Positions 45,155-54,360 of a stretch of 64,000 nucleotides of DNA are shown here, one piece after another. How positions within the stretch are numbered: the stretch's first letter is position 1; every line of letters begins with the position of its first letter. The notes beneath the pieces were generated by a model. That model saw only the letters and a list, made by a program, of their open reading frames with translations, was not told the DNA's origin and searched no databases. The position numbers were made by a program, and so were the translations under genes. The stretch covers positions 1 to 64,000 of the forward strand of contig JAVHXQ010000011.1 in the NCBI GenBank assembly GCA_031119555.1, in the 5' to 3' direction. This DNA is from Candidatus Dactylopiibacterium sp. (GTDB lineage: Bacteria > Pseudomonadota > Gammaproteobacteria > Burkholderiales > Rhodocyclaceae).

Positions 45155-45768
45155 GCGCCGGCGTGGCGCGCGAGCCACACCGTGTGGCCGCCGCAGGCCG
45201 GGTCTTCGGCCACGTGGGCAAGCTCGGCGAAACCGTGGGCGCGGAGCCGCGCGCGGTATTCGGCGGGCGCGAGGCTGGCGTGATAGAGCGGTTCACCGAA
45301 AAGCGTGCCCGGCGCCTCGCCGTGCGCGGGCCCGGTCGTGAACATCAGCGCGGCGCCCGGCGCCGCATGCGCGGCGAAGACGGCGAACATCGCACGCTGG
45401 TCGGCGTGGGTCAGGTGAAAGAAGCTGTCCCAGGCGAGGATGGCGTCGAAACGCCGCGCCAGACGCAGCCCCCGCATGTCGGCGCAGAGCCAGTCGTGCT
45501 GCGGAAAGCGCGCGCGGCAGCGCGCGATCATCGCGGCGGAGCCGTCCACCCCTTGCAGCGCGAAGCCCTGTGCGATCAGGTGCGCCGCGATCGGCTCGGC
45601 GCTGCCGCAGCCCAGATCGAGCACCCGCGCGCCAGCCGCCAGGCCGTCGGTGAAGCGTGCGAGCCAGGCGTGTTCCATGTGCAGCGTGGCGCCGCGCGCG
45701 GCGGCCCAGGCGGCCGCGTGGCGTTCGTAAAGGTCGAGGATGGTCGCGGCGGCTGCGGGAGAGGACAC
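45151..45768 (-). CDS. Class I SAM-dependent methyltransferase
   Basis: A 205-residue protein with the Rossmann SAM site VLDLGCGSAEPIAAHL (about 47-62), GVDGSAAMI (motif II) and DAILAWDSFFHLTHADQ (motif IV). Small-molecule methyltransferases of this shape are common; the substrate cannot be told. No target gene is adjacent; it converges with the second membrane paralogue. Confidence 0.85.
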   Translation of the reverse strand: MSSPAAAATILDLYERHAAAWAAARGATLHMEHAWLARFTDGLAAGARVLDLGCGSAEPIAAHLIAQGFALQGVDGSAAMIARCRARFPQHDWLCADMRGLRLARRFDAILAWDSFFHLTHADQRAMFAVFAAHAAPGAALMFTTGPAHGEAPGTLFGEPLYHASLAPAEYRARLRAHGFAELAHVAEDPACGGHTVWLARHAGA

Positions 45769-45844
45769 GGCGGAGGTCGGCGGAGGGGTGCCCCCAGCCT
45801 AGCGCAAGCCGGGCCGCGCGGCACGCCGCTGGCGTGAGGCCGGC

Positions 45845-46042
45845 TCAGGCGGCGTCGTCTTTCGCGGCGCTGGCGTCGTTTTCCTGCTGCCATTCGAGCC
45901 AGTCCTCGCCGAACCACTCCACGGGGTGGGGGGTACGGTCGGAACCGTTGCCGCAGAACAGGTTGTCGGCTGCGCAGTATTTGTCGCAGCCCCAGCAGAT
46001 GCGTTCGGGGTGCTTGGGATGGGTGGGGAATTTCTTTGCCAT
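45845..46042 (-). CDS. DUF3079-family small Cys-rich protein
   Basis: A 65-residue protein, MAKKFPTHPKHPERICWG followed by CDKYCAADNLFCGNG. Four Cys arranged CxxC, four residues to the second pair region and a further Cys suggest a zinc or iron-sulfur site. AGGAG lies upstream of the chosen ATG. Known as DUF3079; function unknown. It lies 89 bases after the cobW-like gene on the same strand. Confidence 0.8.
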   Translation of the reverse strand: MAKKFPTHPKHPERICWGCDKYCAADNLFCGNGSDRTPHPVEWFGEDWLEWQQENDASAAKDDAA

Positions 46043-46131
46043 GACGGACGGCTCCTGCGAAACGCCTGTCCGTGCGGGACAGGTGTTGCCCCGATGATGG
46101 GCGCATCGGGGCGGCGTCGCCCTGTCATGGA

Positions 46132-47142
46132 TCAATTCCCCGGGCGGGCAACCGTGCTTGCGACGCAGGCCGCGAAGCCCGCGCGCAGCGCGTCGGCGGG
46201 CAGTGCCCGGCCGATCAGTACGATGCGGCTGTCGCGCGCCTCGTCGTCCTGCCATGGGCGGCCGTAGTCGAAGCCGGCGAGGCGGTGCACGCCCTGGAAG
46301 ATCAGGCGGCGCGGTTCCCCCGCGAGGGCCAGGATGCCTTTGTAGCGCAGCAGGTCGTTGGCATGTTCGCCGATCAGGCGGTCGACGAAATCCGATACGG
46401 CGTCCAGATCGAGCGGCGCGGCCTGTTCGAGCAGCACGCTGCCGATGGCGTCCGCCCAGGAGCGCGCCGGGCGCTGTCCGAAGGCGTTGCGGGGTGCGCT
46501 CGTGGCGGCGAAGGCCGGGCGTTCGGGCAGGCCTTTCTCGTTGAGCGAGAAGCCTCCGCTGGCGAGCAGGCGCGGCCAGTGCGCGTCGAGGTCGCGCACG
46601 TCGAGGCGGGGCGCGCGCGCGTTGATGGCGGCCAGCCGGGCGGGCAGGTCGCCCGCGTCGGCGAGGTCGGTCTTGGTCAGGACGATCCAGTCGGCGTAGG
46701 CCACCTGGGCGGCCGCCACGGGCTCGCGCGCCAGCTGTGCGGCGGCGTGGCAGACATCGACCAGGGTGATCACGGCGTCGAGCTGGAAGACTTCGCGCAG
46801 GCCCGCTTCCCAGAAGAAGGTCTGTATCACCGGGCCTGGATCGGCCAGGCCGGTGGTCTCGATGACGAGATGATCGAACGCCAGTTCGCCACGCTCGCGC
46901 TGGGCCGCCAGTGCGAGCAGGGCCTCGGCGAGTTCGCCGCGCACGCTGCAGCAGATGCAGCCGTTGGAGAGTTCGACCACGCGCGTGGCCTGCGCCGAGA
47001 TGAGGCTGCCGTCGATGCCGGCCGCGCCGAACTCGTTTTCGACGATGGCGAAGCGGGTGGCCGGCTGCGCGGCGAGCAGCCGGTTGAGCAGCGTGGTCTT
47101 GCCGGCGCCGAGGAAGCCGGTGAGGAGGGTGACGGGAATCAT
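46132..47142 (-). CDS. CobW/YjiA-family GTPase (metal chaperone type)
   Basis: A 336-residue G3E GTPase. GFLGAGKTTLLNRL is Walker A, VENEFGAAGIDG switch I, GCICC (the CxCC metal motif), ETTGLADPGPV Walker B and LTKTDL the guanine motif. Family members deliver metals or, for YjiA, act near carboxylate uptake genes. The order cstA-ybdD-cobW equals the E. coli btsT-yjiX-yjiA order, so I read it as the YjiA partner of this group. Confidence 0.9.
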   Translation of the reverse strand: MIPVTLLTGFLGAGKTTLLNRLLAAQPATRFAIVENEFGAAGIDGSLISAQATRVVELSNGCICCSVRGELAEALLALAAQRERGELAFDHLVIETTGLADPGPVIQTFFWEAGLREVFQLDAVITLVDVCHAAAQLAREPVAAAQVAYADWIVLTKTDLADAGDLPARLAAINARAPRLDVRDLDAHWPRLLASGGFSLNEKGLPERPAFAATSAPRNAFGQRPARSWADAIGSVLLEQAAPLDLDAVSDFVDRLIGEHANDLLRYKGILALAGEPRRLIFQGVHRLAGFDYGRPWQDDEARDSRIVLIGRALPADALRAGFAACVASTVARPGN

Positions 47143-47161
47143 CGTGACGGGGGGCGGTCGG

Positions 47162-47356
47162 TCAGCAGCACTTGCCGGTGGCGCCGCCGAAGCGGGCTTC
47201 CTGGCGTTCGCGGAAGAATTCCTCGTAGCTCATGGGTTCGCGGTCGGGGTGCTTGAGCCGCGTGTGCTGCACGTAGACGTCGTAATCGGGCAGACCCACC
47301 ATGAGGCGGGCGGTGTCGCCGAGGTACTTGCCGAGTTTTGCGAGATCCTTGAACAC
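47162..47356 (-). CDS. YbdD/YjiX-family small protein
   Basis: A 64-residue protein: LGKYLGDTARLMVGLPDYDVYVQH and HPDREPMSYEEFFRERQEARFGG, diagnostic of the DUF466 (YbdD/YjiX) family, which always follows CstA-type transporters and is thought to help their activity. The end is GKCC. It stands 105 bases after cstA with hairpins between, and 19 bases before the cobW-like gene. Confidence 0.93.
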   Translation of the reverse strand: MFKDLAKLGKYLGDTARLMVGLPDYDVYVQHTRLKHPDREPMSYEEFFRERQEARFGGATGKCC

Positions 47357-47413
47357 GGTGTCTCCAGGGGGCGGGGGGCTCGTTCGGGCGTGCCGCCCGT
47401 GGGGGCACGCCGG

Positions 47414-47447
47414 AAAAAGCCGTCCGGAAGCGGCGGGGCTTCCGGAC
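47414..47447 (-). terminator. Attenuator-like terminator between cstA and ybdD
   Basis: On the minus strand GTCCGGAAGC pairs perfectly with GCTTCCGGAC around six bases and is followed by GGCTTTTT. It lies inside a likely operon and should lower transcription of ybdD and cobW relative to cstA. A second stem (GGCGTGCC/GGCACGCC, 47387-47411) follows. Confidence 0.6.
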
Positions 47448-47461
47448 GTCGGACGATGCCG

Positions 47462-49528
47462 TCAGACCGACACTTCGTCGGGCATTTTCTCGTAGGCGGT
47501 TTCCTTGCTCGTCGGGTGATTGATGGCATGCGCCCGCACGCAGGCGAGGATGCCGAAGATCGTCACCGACAGCACCACCAGCACGAAGATGCCGCAAAGC
47601 GCCGCGTCGAGGTAGTTATTGAAGATGATCTGCTGCATCTGCGCCACGCTGGTGGCCGGTGCCAGCACCTCGCCGCGGTCGGCCGCGCCGCTGAAGCGCG
47701 CCGCGTTGGCGAGGAAGCCCACCTTGGGATCGGCATGGAAGATCTTCTGCCAGCCGGCCGTCAGCGTGCAGGCCAGCAGCCACACCGTGGGCAGGATGGT
47801 GACCCAGGCGTAGCGCTCGCGCTTCATCTTGAACAGCACCACCGTGCACAGGATCAGCGCCACGGCCGCGAGCATCTGGTTGGCCACGCCGAACAGCGGC
47901 CACAGCGTGTTGATGCCGCCCAGCGGGTCGACCACGCCCTGGTACAGGAAGTAGCCCCAGGCCGCCACGCAGAGGCCGGTGGCGATGAGGTTGGGGGCGA
48001 GCTTCTCGGTGCGCTTGAAGGACGGGGCGAAGGCGCCGAGCAGATCCTGCAGCATGAAGCGGCCGGCGCGCGTGCCCGCATCGACGGCGGTGAGGATGAA
48101 GAGCGCTTCGAAGAGGATCGCGAAGTGGTACCAGAACGCCATCATCGCCTTGCCGCCGATCACCTGGTGCAGGATGTGCGCCATCCCGACGGCCAGGGTC
48201 GGTGCTCCGCCGGCGCGCGAGATGATGCTCTTCTCGCCCACGTCGGAGGCCGTCTGCACGAGCACTTCGGGGGTGATCACGAAGCCCCACGAGGAGACCT
48301 TCGCGGCCACTTCCACGGCTTCCTTGCCGATCACCGCCGCCGGGCTGTTCATGGCGAAGTACACGCCCGGGTCGATCACCGAGGCCGCAACCAGCGCCAT
48401 GATCGCGACGAAGGACTCCATGAGCATGCCGCCGTAGCCGATGAAGGCCGCGTGACGCTCGTTGTCGAGCATCTTGGGCGACGTGCCCGAGGCGATCAGG
48501 GCGTGGAAGCCCGACACCGCGCCGCACGCGATCGTGATGAACAGGAAGGGGAACAGGTTGCCCGACCAGACCGGCCCGGTGCCGTCGACGAAGCGCGTCA
48601 CGGCCGGCATTTCGAGCTGGGGCGCGACGAACACGATGCCCAGCGCGAGGCCCAGGATGGTGCCGATCTTGAGGAAGGTGGAGAGGTAGTCACGCGGCGC
48701 GAGCAGCAGCCACACCGGCAGCGAGGCGGCAATGAAGCCGTAGCCGATCAGCATCCAGGTCAGCTGCACGCCCGTGAAGGTGAAGGCCGGGCCCCAGGTC
48801 GGGCTTTGCGCCACCTGGCCGCCGAGCAGGATCGCGCCCATCAGCAGGATGAAGCCCACGACGGAGATCTCGCCGATGCGGCCGGGGCGGATGTAGCGCA
48901 TGTAGAGCCCCATGAAGATCGCGATGGGAATCGTCGCGGCCACCGTGAAGGTGCCCCACGGCGAATCGGCGAGCGCCTTCACCACGATCATCGCGAGCAC
49001 GGCGAGGATGATCACCATGATCATGAAGGCGCCGAAGAGGGCGATCATGCCGGGGATGGGGCCGAGCTCGCTCTTGATGAGGTCGCCCAGCGAGCGGCCG
49101 TCGCGCCGCGAGGAGACGAACAGCACCATGAAATCCTGCACCGCGCCCGCGAGCACCACGCCGGCCACGATCCACAGCAGGCCGGGCAGGTAGCCCATCT
49201 GCGCGGCCAGCACGGGGCCCACGAGCGGCCCGGCGCCGGCGATGGCGGCGAAGTGGTGGCCGAACAGCACGTTCTTGTTGGTCGGCACGTAGTCGAGGCC
49301 GTCGTTGTATTTCACGGCCGGCGTCATGCGCGTGCCGTCCACGCCCAGCACCGTGTTGGCGATGTAGAGGCCGTAATAGCGGTAGGCGACGAGGTAGATG
49401 GAGACCGCGGCCATCACGATCCACAGGGCGTTGATGGTTTCGCCGCGAGACAGGGCGATGTAGGCCAGGCAGCAGGCGCCGAATACCGCGAGCGCCGCCC
49501 AGCCCAGCTTGGGCAGGATGCGATTCAT
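47462..49528 (-). CDS. cstA: CstA/BtsT-family carbon-starvation transporter
   Basis: A 688-residue inner-membrane protein of about sixteen to eighteen helices. Hallmarks: TPAVKYNDGLDYVPTNKNVLFGHHFAAIAGAGPLVGP, GAVQDFMVLFVSSRRDGRSLG, GAVSGFHALIASGTSPKML and VDAGTRAGRFMLQDLLG. CstA and BtsT of E. coli import peptides or pyruvate with protons; with YjiX and YjiA relatives here, pyruvate or a similar small acid is a good guess. GGAGGAG is upstream of the chosen ATG. It diverges from a sensor kinase gene; a palindrome lies in the 253-base gap. Confidence 0.93.
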   Translation of the reverse strand: MNRILPKLGWAALAVFGACCLAYIALSRGETINALWIVMAAVSIYLVAYRYYGLYIANTVLGVDGTRMTPAVKYNDGLDYVPTNKNVLFGHHFAAIAGAGPLVGPVLAAQMGYLPGLLWIVAGVVLAGAVQDFMVLFVSSRRDGRSLGDLIKSELGPIPGMIALFGAFMIMVIILAVLAMIVVKALADSPWGTFTVAATIPIAIFMGLYMRYIRPGRIGEISVVGFILLMGAILLGGQVAQSPTWGPAFTFTGVQLTWMLIGYGFIAASLPVWLLLAPRDYLSTFLKIGTILGLALGIVFVAPQLEMPAVTRFVDGTGPVWSGNLFPFLFITIACGAVSGFHALIASGTSPKMLDNERHAAFIGYGGMLMESFVAIMALVAASVIDPGVYFAMNSPAAVIGKEAVEVAAKVSSWGFVITPEVLVQTASDVGEKSIISRAGGAPTLAVGMAHILHQVIGGKAMMAFWYHFAILFEALFILTAVDAGTRAGRFMLQDLLGAFAPSFKRTEKLAPNLIATGLCVAAWGYFLYQGVVDPLGGINTLWPLFGVANQMLAAVALILCTVVLFKMKRERYAWVTILPTVWLLACTLTAGWQKIFHADPKVGFLANAARFSGAADRGEVLAPATSVAQMQQIIFNNYLDAALCGIFVLVVLSVTIFGILACVRAHAINHPTSKETAYEKMPDEVSV

Positions 49529-49657
49529 GTGTCTCCTCCGTGACGGCGCAGCGTGGGCGCCGGCTTTGTGGCGGTGCCGCGCGGGCACCGGCGTCCGGCG
49601 GGTGCCGGGCTGGAGCGAAGTATGGCGAGCGGGCGGGCGCAAAACATCCGCAGCACT

Positions 49658-49674
49658 ACGCAGAGGAACTGCGT
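49658..49674. promoter_or_regulatory. Palindrome in the cstA/sensor-kinase gap
   Basis: ACGCAG-AGGAA-CTGCGT is a perfect 6-base inverted repeat with CACTAC copies at 49654-49659 and 49677-49682. It sits about 130 bases upstream of cstA. LuxR/NarL-type regulators bind such short inverted repeats, so it may be the operator of the adjacent response regulator. Confidence 0.45.
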
Positions 49675-49781
49675 GTCACTACATAAGGGAAAACGGTGGT
49701 GGCGCGCGTGCGCAACGCCGTGCGCCGACTTTCGTCATCCCGCGCGTTCGCGATGGCATTCGCCGCCGCGACGCACATACG

Positions 49782-51161
49782 ATGGGCGCCATCATGTACC
49801 TGCGCATCAAGGTCCTGCTGCTGGCGGTCGCGCCGCTCCTGCTCGCCATCGCCGCGATCGCGGCGGTGGTGCGCATCGAGGCGCGCGCGCTCGCCGACGC
49901 CGAGACCCGCGCCGTGCTGCCGGTGCTCGAGTCGGCGCGCCAGGCCGAGCTGCGCCACTACACCGAACTCGCGCTCGCGGCCATCGCCCACCTGCACGAG
50001 GAGCCCGACCAGGCCCTCGCGCGCGACACGGCGCTGCGCATCCTGCAGCGGCTCGATTTCGGCGAGGACGGCTACTTCTTCGTCTACGACCAGCAGGGCC
50101 GCAGCCTCATGCATCCGCGCCAGCCCGACCTGGTCGGGCGCAACCTGTGGGGCCTGCGCGATCCGCTCGGCGAGCCCACCATCCAGCAGCTCGTCGCGCG
50201 CGCCCGCGAAGGCGGCGGCTACATCGAGTTCCAGTGGAGCCGCCCCTCCACGGGCCGCATCGAACGCAAGCTGGGGTACGTCGTGATCGAACCCGCATGG
50301 GGCTGGATGCTGGGCACGGGCCTGTACCTCGACGACATCGAGGCGGCGCGCGTGCGCATCGACCAGGCCGTGAGCAACGCGATCTCCGACACCATGGGCA
50401 TCATCGTGGTGATCGCCGGGCTTGCCACCCTCATCGTCGCGATGTGCGGGTTCGCGCTCAACCTGTCCACGCAGCGCAGCGCCGAGGCCCGCATGCGCGC
50501 CCTCGCGCAGCAGGTGGTGTCGTCGCAGGAGACCGAGCGCGCACGCGTGGCGCGCGAGCTGCACGACGGCGTGAGCCAGCTCCTGGTGTCCGTGAAGTTC
50601 GTTTTCGAGACCGTGCAGGAGAGCCTCGCGCGGCTGCCCGGCGAGGGCGCCGGGGCGGCGGCCGAACTCACGGGCAAGGGCGTGACGCGGCTCAACGACG
50701 TGCTGCGCGAGATCCGCCGCATTTCGCACGACCTGCGTCCGACCGCGCTGGACGACCTGGGTCTCAAGGCCGCCCTGGCCCAGATGCTCGCCGAGTTCGG
50801 CCAGCGCACGGGCGTGGCCGTGCATCTGGTCGCCGACACCAGCCCGGAGCTGCCCGGGCCGGTCGCCACCGCGCTGTTCCGCGTCGTCCAGGAGGCGCTC
50901 AACAACATCGAGCGGCATGCCGGCGCGAGCCGTGTCGACCTGCGCTTCGCGAACGGCTCGCACACGCTGCGCCTGACCATGAGCGACAATGGCTGCGGTT
51001 TCGACACCGCGGCCATCGCCGCGCAGCCGCGCAGCGGCCTGGGGCTCACGAACATGCGCGAGCGCATCGAGACCCTGGGCGGCACCTTCCTGCTCACGAG
51101 CACGCTGGGCGGCGGCACCCACATCGAGATCGCGTTGCCCGCCAGCGCGCTTGGAACCTGA
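49782..51161 (+). CDS. Cache-domain sensor histidine kinase (NarL/HisKA_3 type)
   Basis: A 459-residue membrane sensor. An N-terminal helix (VLLLAVAPLLLAIAAIAAVV), then a periplasmic single-Cache domain, about 30-195: LDFGEDGYFFVYDQQGRSLMHPR and ERKLGYVVIEPAWGWMLGTG, a fold known to bind small carboxylates. A second helix (GIIVVIAGLATLIVAMCGF) leads to the HisKA_3 box ARVARELHDGVSQLLV with His261 and an HATPase domain (VVQEALNNIERHA, DNGCGFD, GLGLTNMRER). ATG 49794 is an alternative start. The response regulator starts ten bases downstream. Divergent cstA suggests it senses the transported acid. Confidence 0.88.
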   Translation: MGAIMYLRIKVLLLAVAPLLLAIAAIAAVVRIEARALADAETRAVLPVLESARQAELRHYTELALAAIAHLHEEPDQALARDTALRILQRLDFGEDGYFFVYDQQGRSLMHPRQPDLVGRNLWGLRDPLGEPTIQQLVARAREGGGYIEFQWSRPSTGRIERKLGYVVIEPAWGWMLGTGLYLDDIEAARVRIDQAVSNAISDTMGIIVVIAGLATLIVAMCGFALNLSTQRSAEARMRALAQQVVSSQETERARVARELHDGVSQLLVSVKFVFETVQESLARLPGEGAGAAAELTGKGVTRLNDVLREIRRISHDLRPTALDDLGLKAALAQMLAEFGQRTGVAVHLVADTSPELPGPVATALFRVVQEALNNIERHAGASRVDLRFANGSHTLRLTMSDNGCGFDTAAIAAQPRSGLGLTNMRERIETLGGTFLLTSTLGGGTHIEIALPASALGT

Positions 51162-51171
51162 AGGAAGCGAG

Positions 51172-51798
51172 ATGACCGCAAACGTCCGCCTGATGCTCGT
51201 AGACGATCACCCGCTGGTGCGCGACGGCCTGCGCGTGAGGCTGTCCACGGTGCCGGGCTTCGAGGTCGTCGCGGAGGCCGCCGATGGCGCCAGCGCGCTC
51301 CTGGCGCTCGACGCCGCGCCGCCCGACGTGGTGCTCATGGACATCGGCATGCGCGGCATGAGCGGCATCGAGCTGGTGCACGAATTCCACGAGCGCCAGC
51401 CGCAGGTGCAGGTCATCATGCTGACCATGCACGACCAGCCGCAGTACGTCGTCGAAGCCTTCCGCCAGGGCGCGCGCGGCTACGTGCTCAAGGACAGCCC
51501 GGCGCAGGAGATCGTTGCCGCGATCCATGCCGTGATGGCCGGCAAGCGCTATTACTCGGCCGGCGTGGCCGACGCGCTGGCCGCCGGCGCGATGCCCGCG
51601 CCGCTGCTCACGCAGCGCGAGAAGGAAGTCCTCACCCTGATCGCCGAGGGTCTTTCCAGCAAGGAGATCGCCACCCGGCTCGATCTGTCGGTGCGCACCG
51701 TCGAGACCCATCGCCTCAACATCAAGCGCAAGTACGAAATCGAGGGCTCCTCCGCGCTCGTCAAGTTCGCCGTCGAGCGCAAGTGGGCGGGCCGCTGA
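51172..51798 (+). CDS. NarL/FixJ-family response regulator
   Basis: A 208-residue regulator. Receiver: acidic pair VDDHPLVRDG, phosphorylated Asp57 in VVLMDIGMRG, LTMHD and GYVLKDS with the conserved Lys. Effector: LuxR-type helix-turn-helix LTQREKEVLTLIAEGLSSKEIATRL, VRTVETHRLNIKRK. Ribosome site AAGGAAGCGAG. It follows the sensor kinase by ten bases and probably controls cstA. Confidence 0.93.
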   Translation: MTANVRLMLVDDHPLVRDGLRVRLSTVPGFEVVAEAADGASALLALDAAPPDVVLMDIGMRGMSGIELVHEFHERQPQVQVIMLTMHDQPQYVVEAFRQGARGYVLKDSPAQEIVAAIHAVMAGKRYYSAGVADALAAGAMPAPLLTQREKEVLTLIAEGLSSKEIATRLDLSVRTVETHRLNIKRKYEIEGSSALVKFAVERKWAGR

Positions 51799-51942
51799 AG
51801 CGGGCCGGCGCCGCGCGGCCAGCCGCCGCCTGAAGCCTGCCGCCCCGCCCGCGCGCTGCCGATGAGCATCATCGCCCGCGCGGGATTGGCAGCGCGCGGC
51901 AATCGGGGCAGCATCGGGGCTTTGACTTGCGAGGAACGCGAC

Positions 51943-52803
51943 GTGGCACGCATCGGTTTTCTGGGGCTGGGGATCATGGGGCGCGCGATGGCCGCCAATC
52001 TGCTCAAGGCGGGCTTCGAGGTCGTGGTGTGGAACCGCTCCGCCGCGAAGTGCGCGCCGCTCGTGGCGCTGGGCGCGAAGCAGGCCGCGAGCCCGCGCGA
52101 AGTCGCCGCCGCGTGCGACTTCACGCTCGCGATGCTGGCCGACCCCGCCGCCGCGCGCGAGACCGTGTTCGGTGCCGAAGGGGTGCTGGCGGGGCTCGCC
52201 GAGCGGCGCGGCTACATCGACATGTCCACGGTGGACGACGCCACCGCGCGCGCGATTGCCGCCGCGATCACGGCGCGCGGCGCGCGCTTTCTCGAGGCCC
52301 CGGTTTCGGGCACGCGCAAGCCGGCCGAGGACGGCACGCTGGTGATCCTCGCCGCGGGCGACCGCAGCCTCTACGACGAGGCCGCCGAGGCGTTCGAGGT
52401 GCTGGGCAAGAAGCGCGTCTTCCTGGGCGAGGTGGGGCAGGGCGCGCGCATGAAGCTCGTCGTGAACATGGTCATGGGGCAGATGATGGTCGCCCTCAGC
52501 GAAGGGCTCGCGCTCGGGCTCAAGAGCGATCTGGCCGGCGAAGCCATCCTGGACGTGCTGGAAGCCGGCGCCATGGCCTGCCCCATGTTCCGGGGCAAGG
52601 GCCCCATGCTGCTGGCCGATGACGCCACCACGAGCTTCCCGCTCAAGCACATGCAGAAGGACATGCGCCTCGCCCTGGCGCTGTCGGAATCCGTCGGGCA
52701 GCCCCTGCAGGGCGCGGCGGCGGCCAACGAAGTGTTCAAGCGCGCCACCCTCGCCGGCCACGGCGAGGCCGACATCGCGGCGGTGTATCGCGTGGTGCGC
52801 TGA
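51943..52803 (+). CDS. NAD(P)-dependent beta-hydroxyacid dehydrogenase (GLYR-like)
   Basis: A 286-residue oxidoreductase: Rossmann loop GFLGLGIMGRAMAANLLKAG, the substrate motif FLEAPVSGTRKPAEDGTL, the catalytic Lys region GQGARMKLVVNMVMGQ and KDMRLALALSESVGQPLQGAAAANEVF. It resembles glyoxylate/succinic semialdehyde reductases and tartronate semialdehyde reductase. GTG 51943 with GAGGAA six bases upstream was preferred over a longer start with no ribosome site. Exact substrate unknown. Confidence 0.87.
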   Translation: MARIGFLGLGIMGRAMAANLLKAGFEVVVWNRSAAKCAPLVALGAKQAASPREVAAACDFTLAMLADPAAARETVFGAEGVLAGLAERRGYIDMSTVDDATARAIAAAITARGARFLEAPVSGTRKPAEDGTLVILAAGDRSLYDEAAEAFEVLGKKRVFLGEVGQGARMKLVVNMVMGQMMVALSEGLALGLKSDLAGEAILDVLEAGAMACPMFRGKGPMLLADDATTSFPLKHMQKDMRLALALSESVGQPLQGAAAANEVFKRATLAGHGEADIAAVYRVVR

Positions 52804-52860
52804 GACGCGCGGCGCCGGCTTCCGGGGGACGCCCGGCGGGTGCGCCGCCCGCCCCGGGGC

Positions 52861-54267
52861 TCAGCGTGCGTACAGGGCGCGCAGCGTCTCCTCGATCACG
52901 CGCTCGGCGTTCGGCGCCTGCGGGTGGTTGAGCAGGATCGCGAAGGCGACCCAGCGCCCCTGTGCGTCGAGCAGGTAGCCCGCCGCGCTCTTCACGCCGT
53001 CCAGCGTGCCGGTCTTCACGTAGCCGCGTCCCGCGAGCGGGCTGTCGACGAGGCGGCTGCGCATCGTGCCGTCGCGCCCGATCACGGGCAGGCCCATGAC
53101 GAACTCGGGCATGCGCGGGCTGTTCCAGGCGTCCTGCAGCAGCGCGCCGAGTTCGGCCGCCGTGGTGCGTTCCAGGCGCGAGAGCCCGCTGCCGTTCTCC
53201 AGCACCCATTGCGCAGGGTCCAGCCCGTGCGCGGGCATCCAGTCGCGCAGGCGGCCGATGGCGCGCGCGGCGGAGAGCGGGCGGCCGTCGTCGCCGCCCA
53301 GTGCGAGCAGGATCTGCTGCGCCATCACGTTGTTGGACCACTTGTTCATGTCGCGCAGGACTTCGGGCAGCGCGGGCGATTCCCAGCGCGAGAAGGCTTG
53401 CGCCTGCGGCGGCGTGGCCCCCTCGACGACCTCGCCCTGCCAGCGTCCGCCCAGCTCGGCCCATTGCGCGCGGATCACGGCGCCGGCCCAGGCGAGGCTG
53501 TCGCCCACCCGGAGATTGAGTTCGCGCTCGCCGCAGCTTGCGGGGTAGCGGCCTTCCAGCGTGAGCGCGAGGCCGCTCGCGGCCGGCGTGAAGCTCGCGC
53601 GCACGCTGTTGCGCCAGTCGGTGCAGGCTCCCGTGCCGCTCGCGATGCGGTTGGTGATGACGAGCGGGGCGGCGGGGGTGAGCGGTGTGACCGCCACGCC
53701 CGCGCCCGCCGGGGCGGGCTGGAGGCGCAGCGTGAGCGCACCGAAATTGACGAGGAAGGCGTCGGGGCGTGCGTTGTAGGCCCGGTGGGGCGCTGCGTCG
53801 AAGGCCGTGCCCGCCGGCAGCGGCGCGAAGCGCGCGGTGTCGATCACGATGTCGCCCCGGATCTCGCGCAGGCCGCGCGCGCGCCAGTCGCGCAGCCACA
53901 GGCCGAGGCGGTCCCAGGTGAGGTCGGGGTCGCCGCCGGCGGTGATGACCAGGCGGCCCGTGAGCACGCCGTCGGCGAGCGTGCCGTCAAGCGCGGCCTG
54001 GGTCTTCCAGACGTGTGCGCTGCCCAGCGTTTCGAGCGCGGCGTGGCTCGTGAGCAGCTTCATGACCGAGGCCGGGTTCATGGCCTGGCGCGAATTGTGG
54101 GTGAAGAAGGGCGCGCCGCCGGCCGCCGGCGCGGCCCACAGGGCGATGGCGTCGGCGGGCAGGGCGGCCTCGTGCGCGGCACGCGCGACGGTCGTGGGCA
54201 GGGTGGCCCGGCAGAGGCCGGGCAGCAGCGCGGCAAGCGCCAGGAGCAGGGCGGGCAAGCGGATCAT
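52861..54267 (-). CDS. dacB: D-alanyl-D-alanine carboxypeptidase/endopeptidase (PBP4)
   Basis: Trims and cuts peptidoglycan peptides in the periplasm (S13 family). The 468-residue protein has a signal peptide (LPALLLALAALLPGLCRA), ASVMKL (SxxK), KWSNNVMA (SxN) and the KTGT triad motif (VKTGTLDGVKSAAGYL). Between SxxK and SxN is the large insert typical of PBP4. An ATG at 54276 is also possible. Diverges from the patatin gene. Confidence 0.94.
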   Translation of the reverse strand: MIRLPALLLALAALLPGLCRATLPTTVARAAHEAALPADAIALWAAPAAGGAPFFTHNSRQAMNPASVMKLLTSHAALETLGSAHVWKTQAALDGTLADGVLTGRLVITAGGDPDLTWDRLGLWLRDWRARGLREIRGDIVIDTARFAPLPAGTAFDAAPHRAYNARPDAFLVNFGALTLRLQPAPAGAGVAVTPLTPAAPLVITNRIASGTGACTDWRNSVRASFTPAASGLALTLEGRYPASCGERELNLRVGDSLAWAGAVIRAQWAELGGRWQGEVVEGATPPQAQAFSRWESPALPEVLRDMNKWSNNVMAQQILLALGGDDGRPLSAARAIGRLRDWMPAHGLDPAQWVLENGSGLSRLERTTAAELGALLQDAWNSPRMPEFVMGLPVIGRDGTMRSRLVDSPLAGRGYVKTGTLDGVKSAAGYLLDAQGRWVAFAILLNHPQAPNAERVIEETLRALYAR

Positions 54268-54360
54268 GGCGGGCATTGTAGGGCGCGGCGCGGCGCTGGG
54301 CACGGGCTGCGCGCGCCACGTATCATCGGGCGATCGATAGCGTTTTCATGCGGGGGCCGG

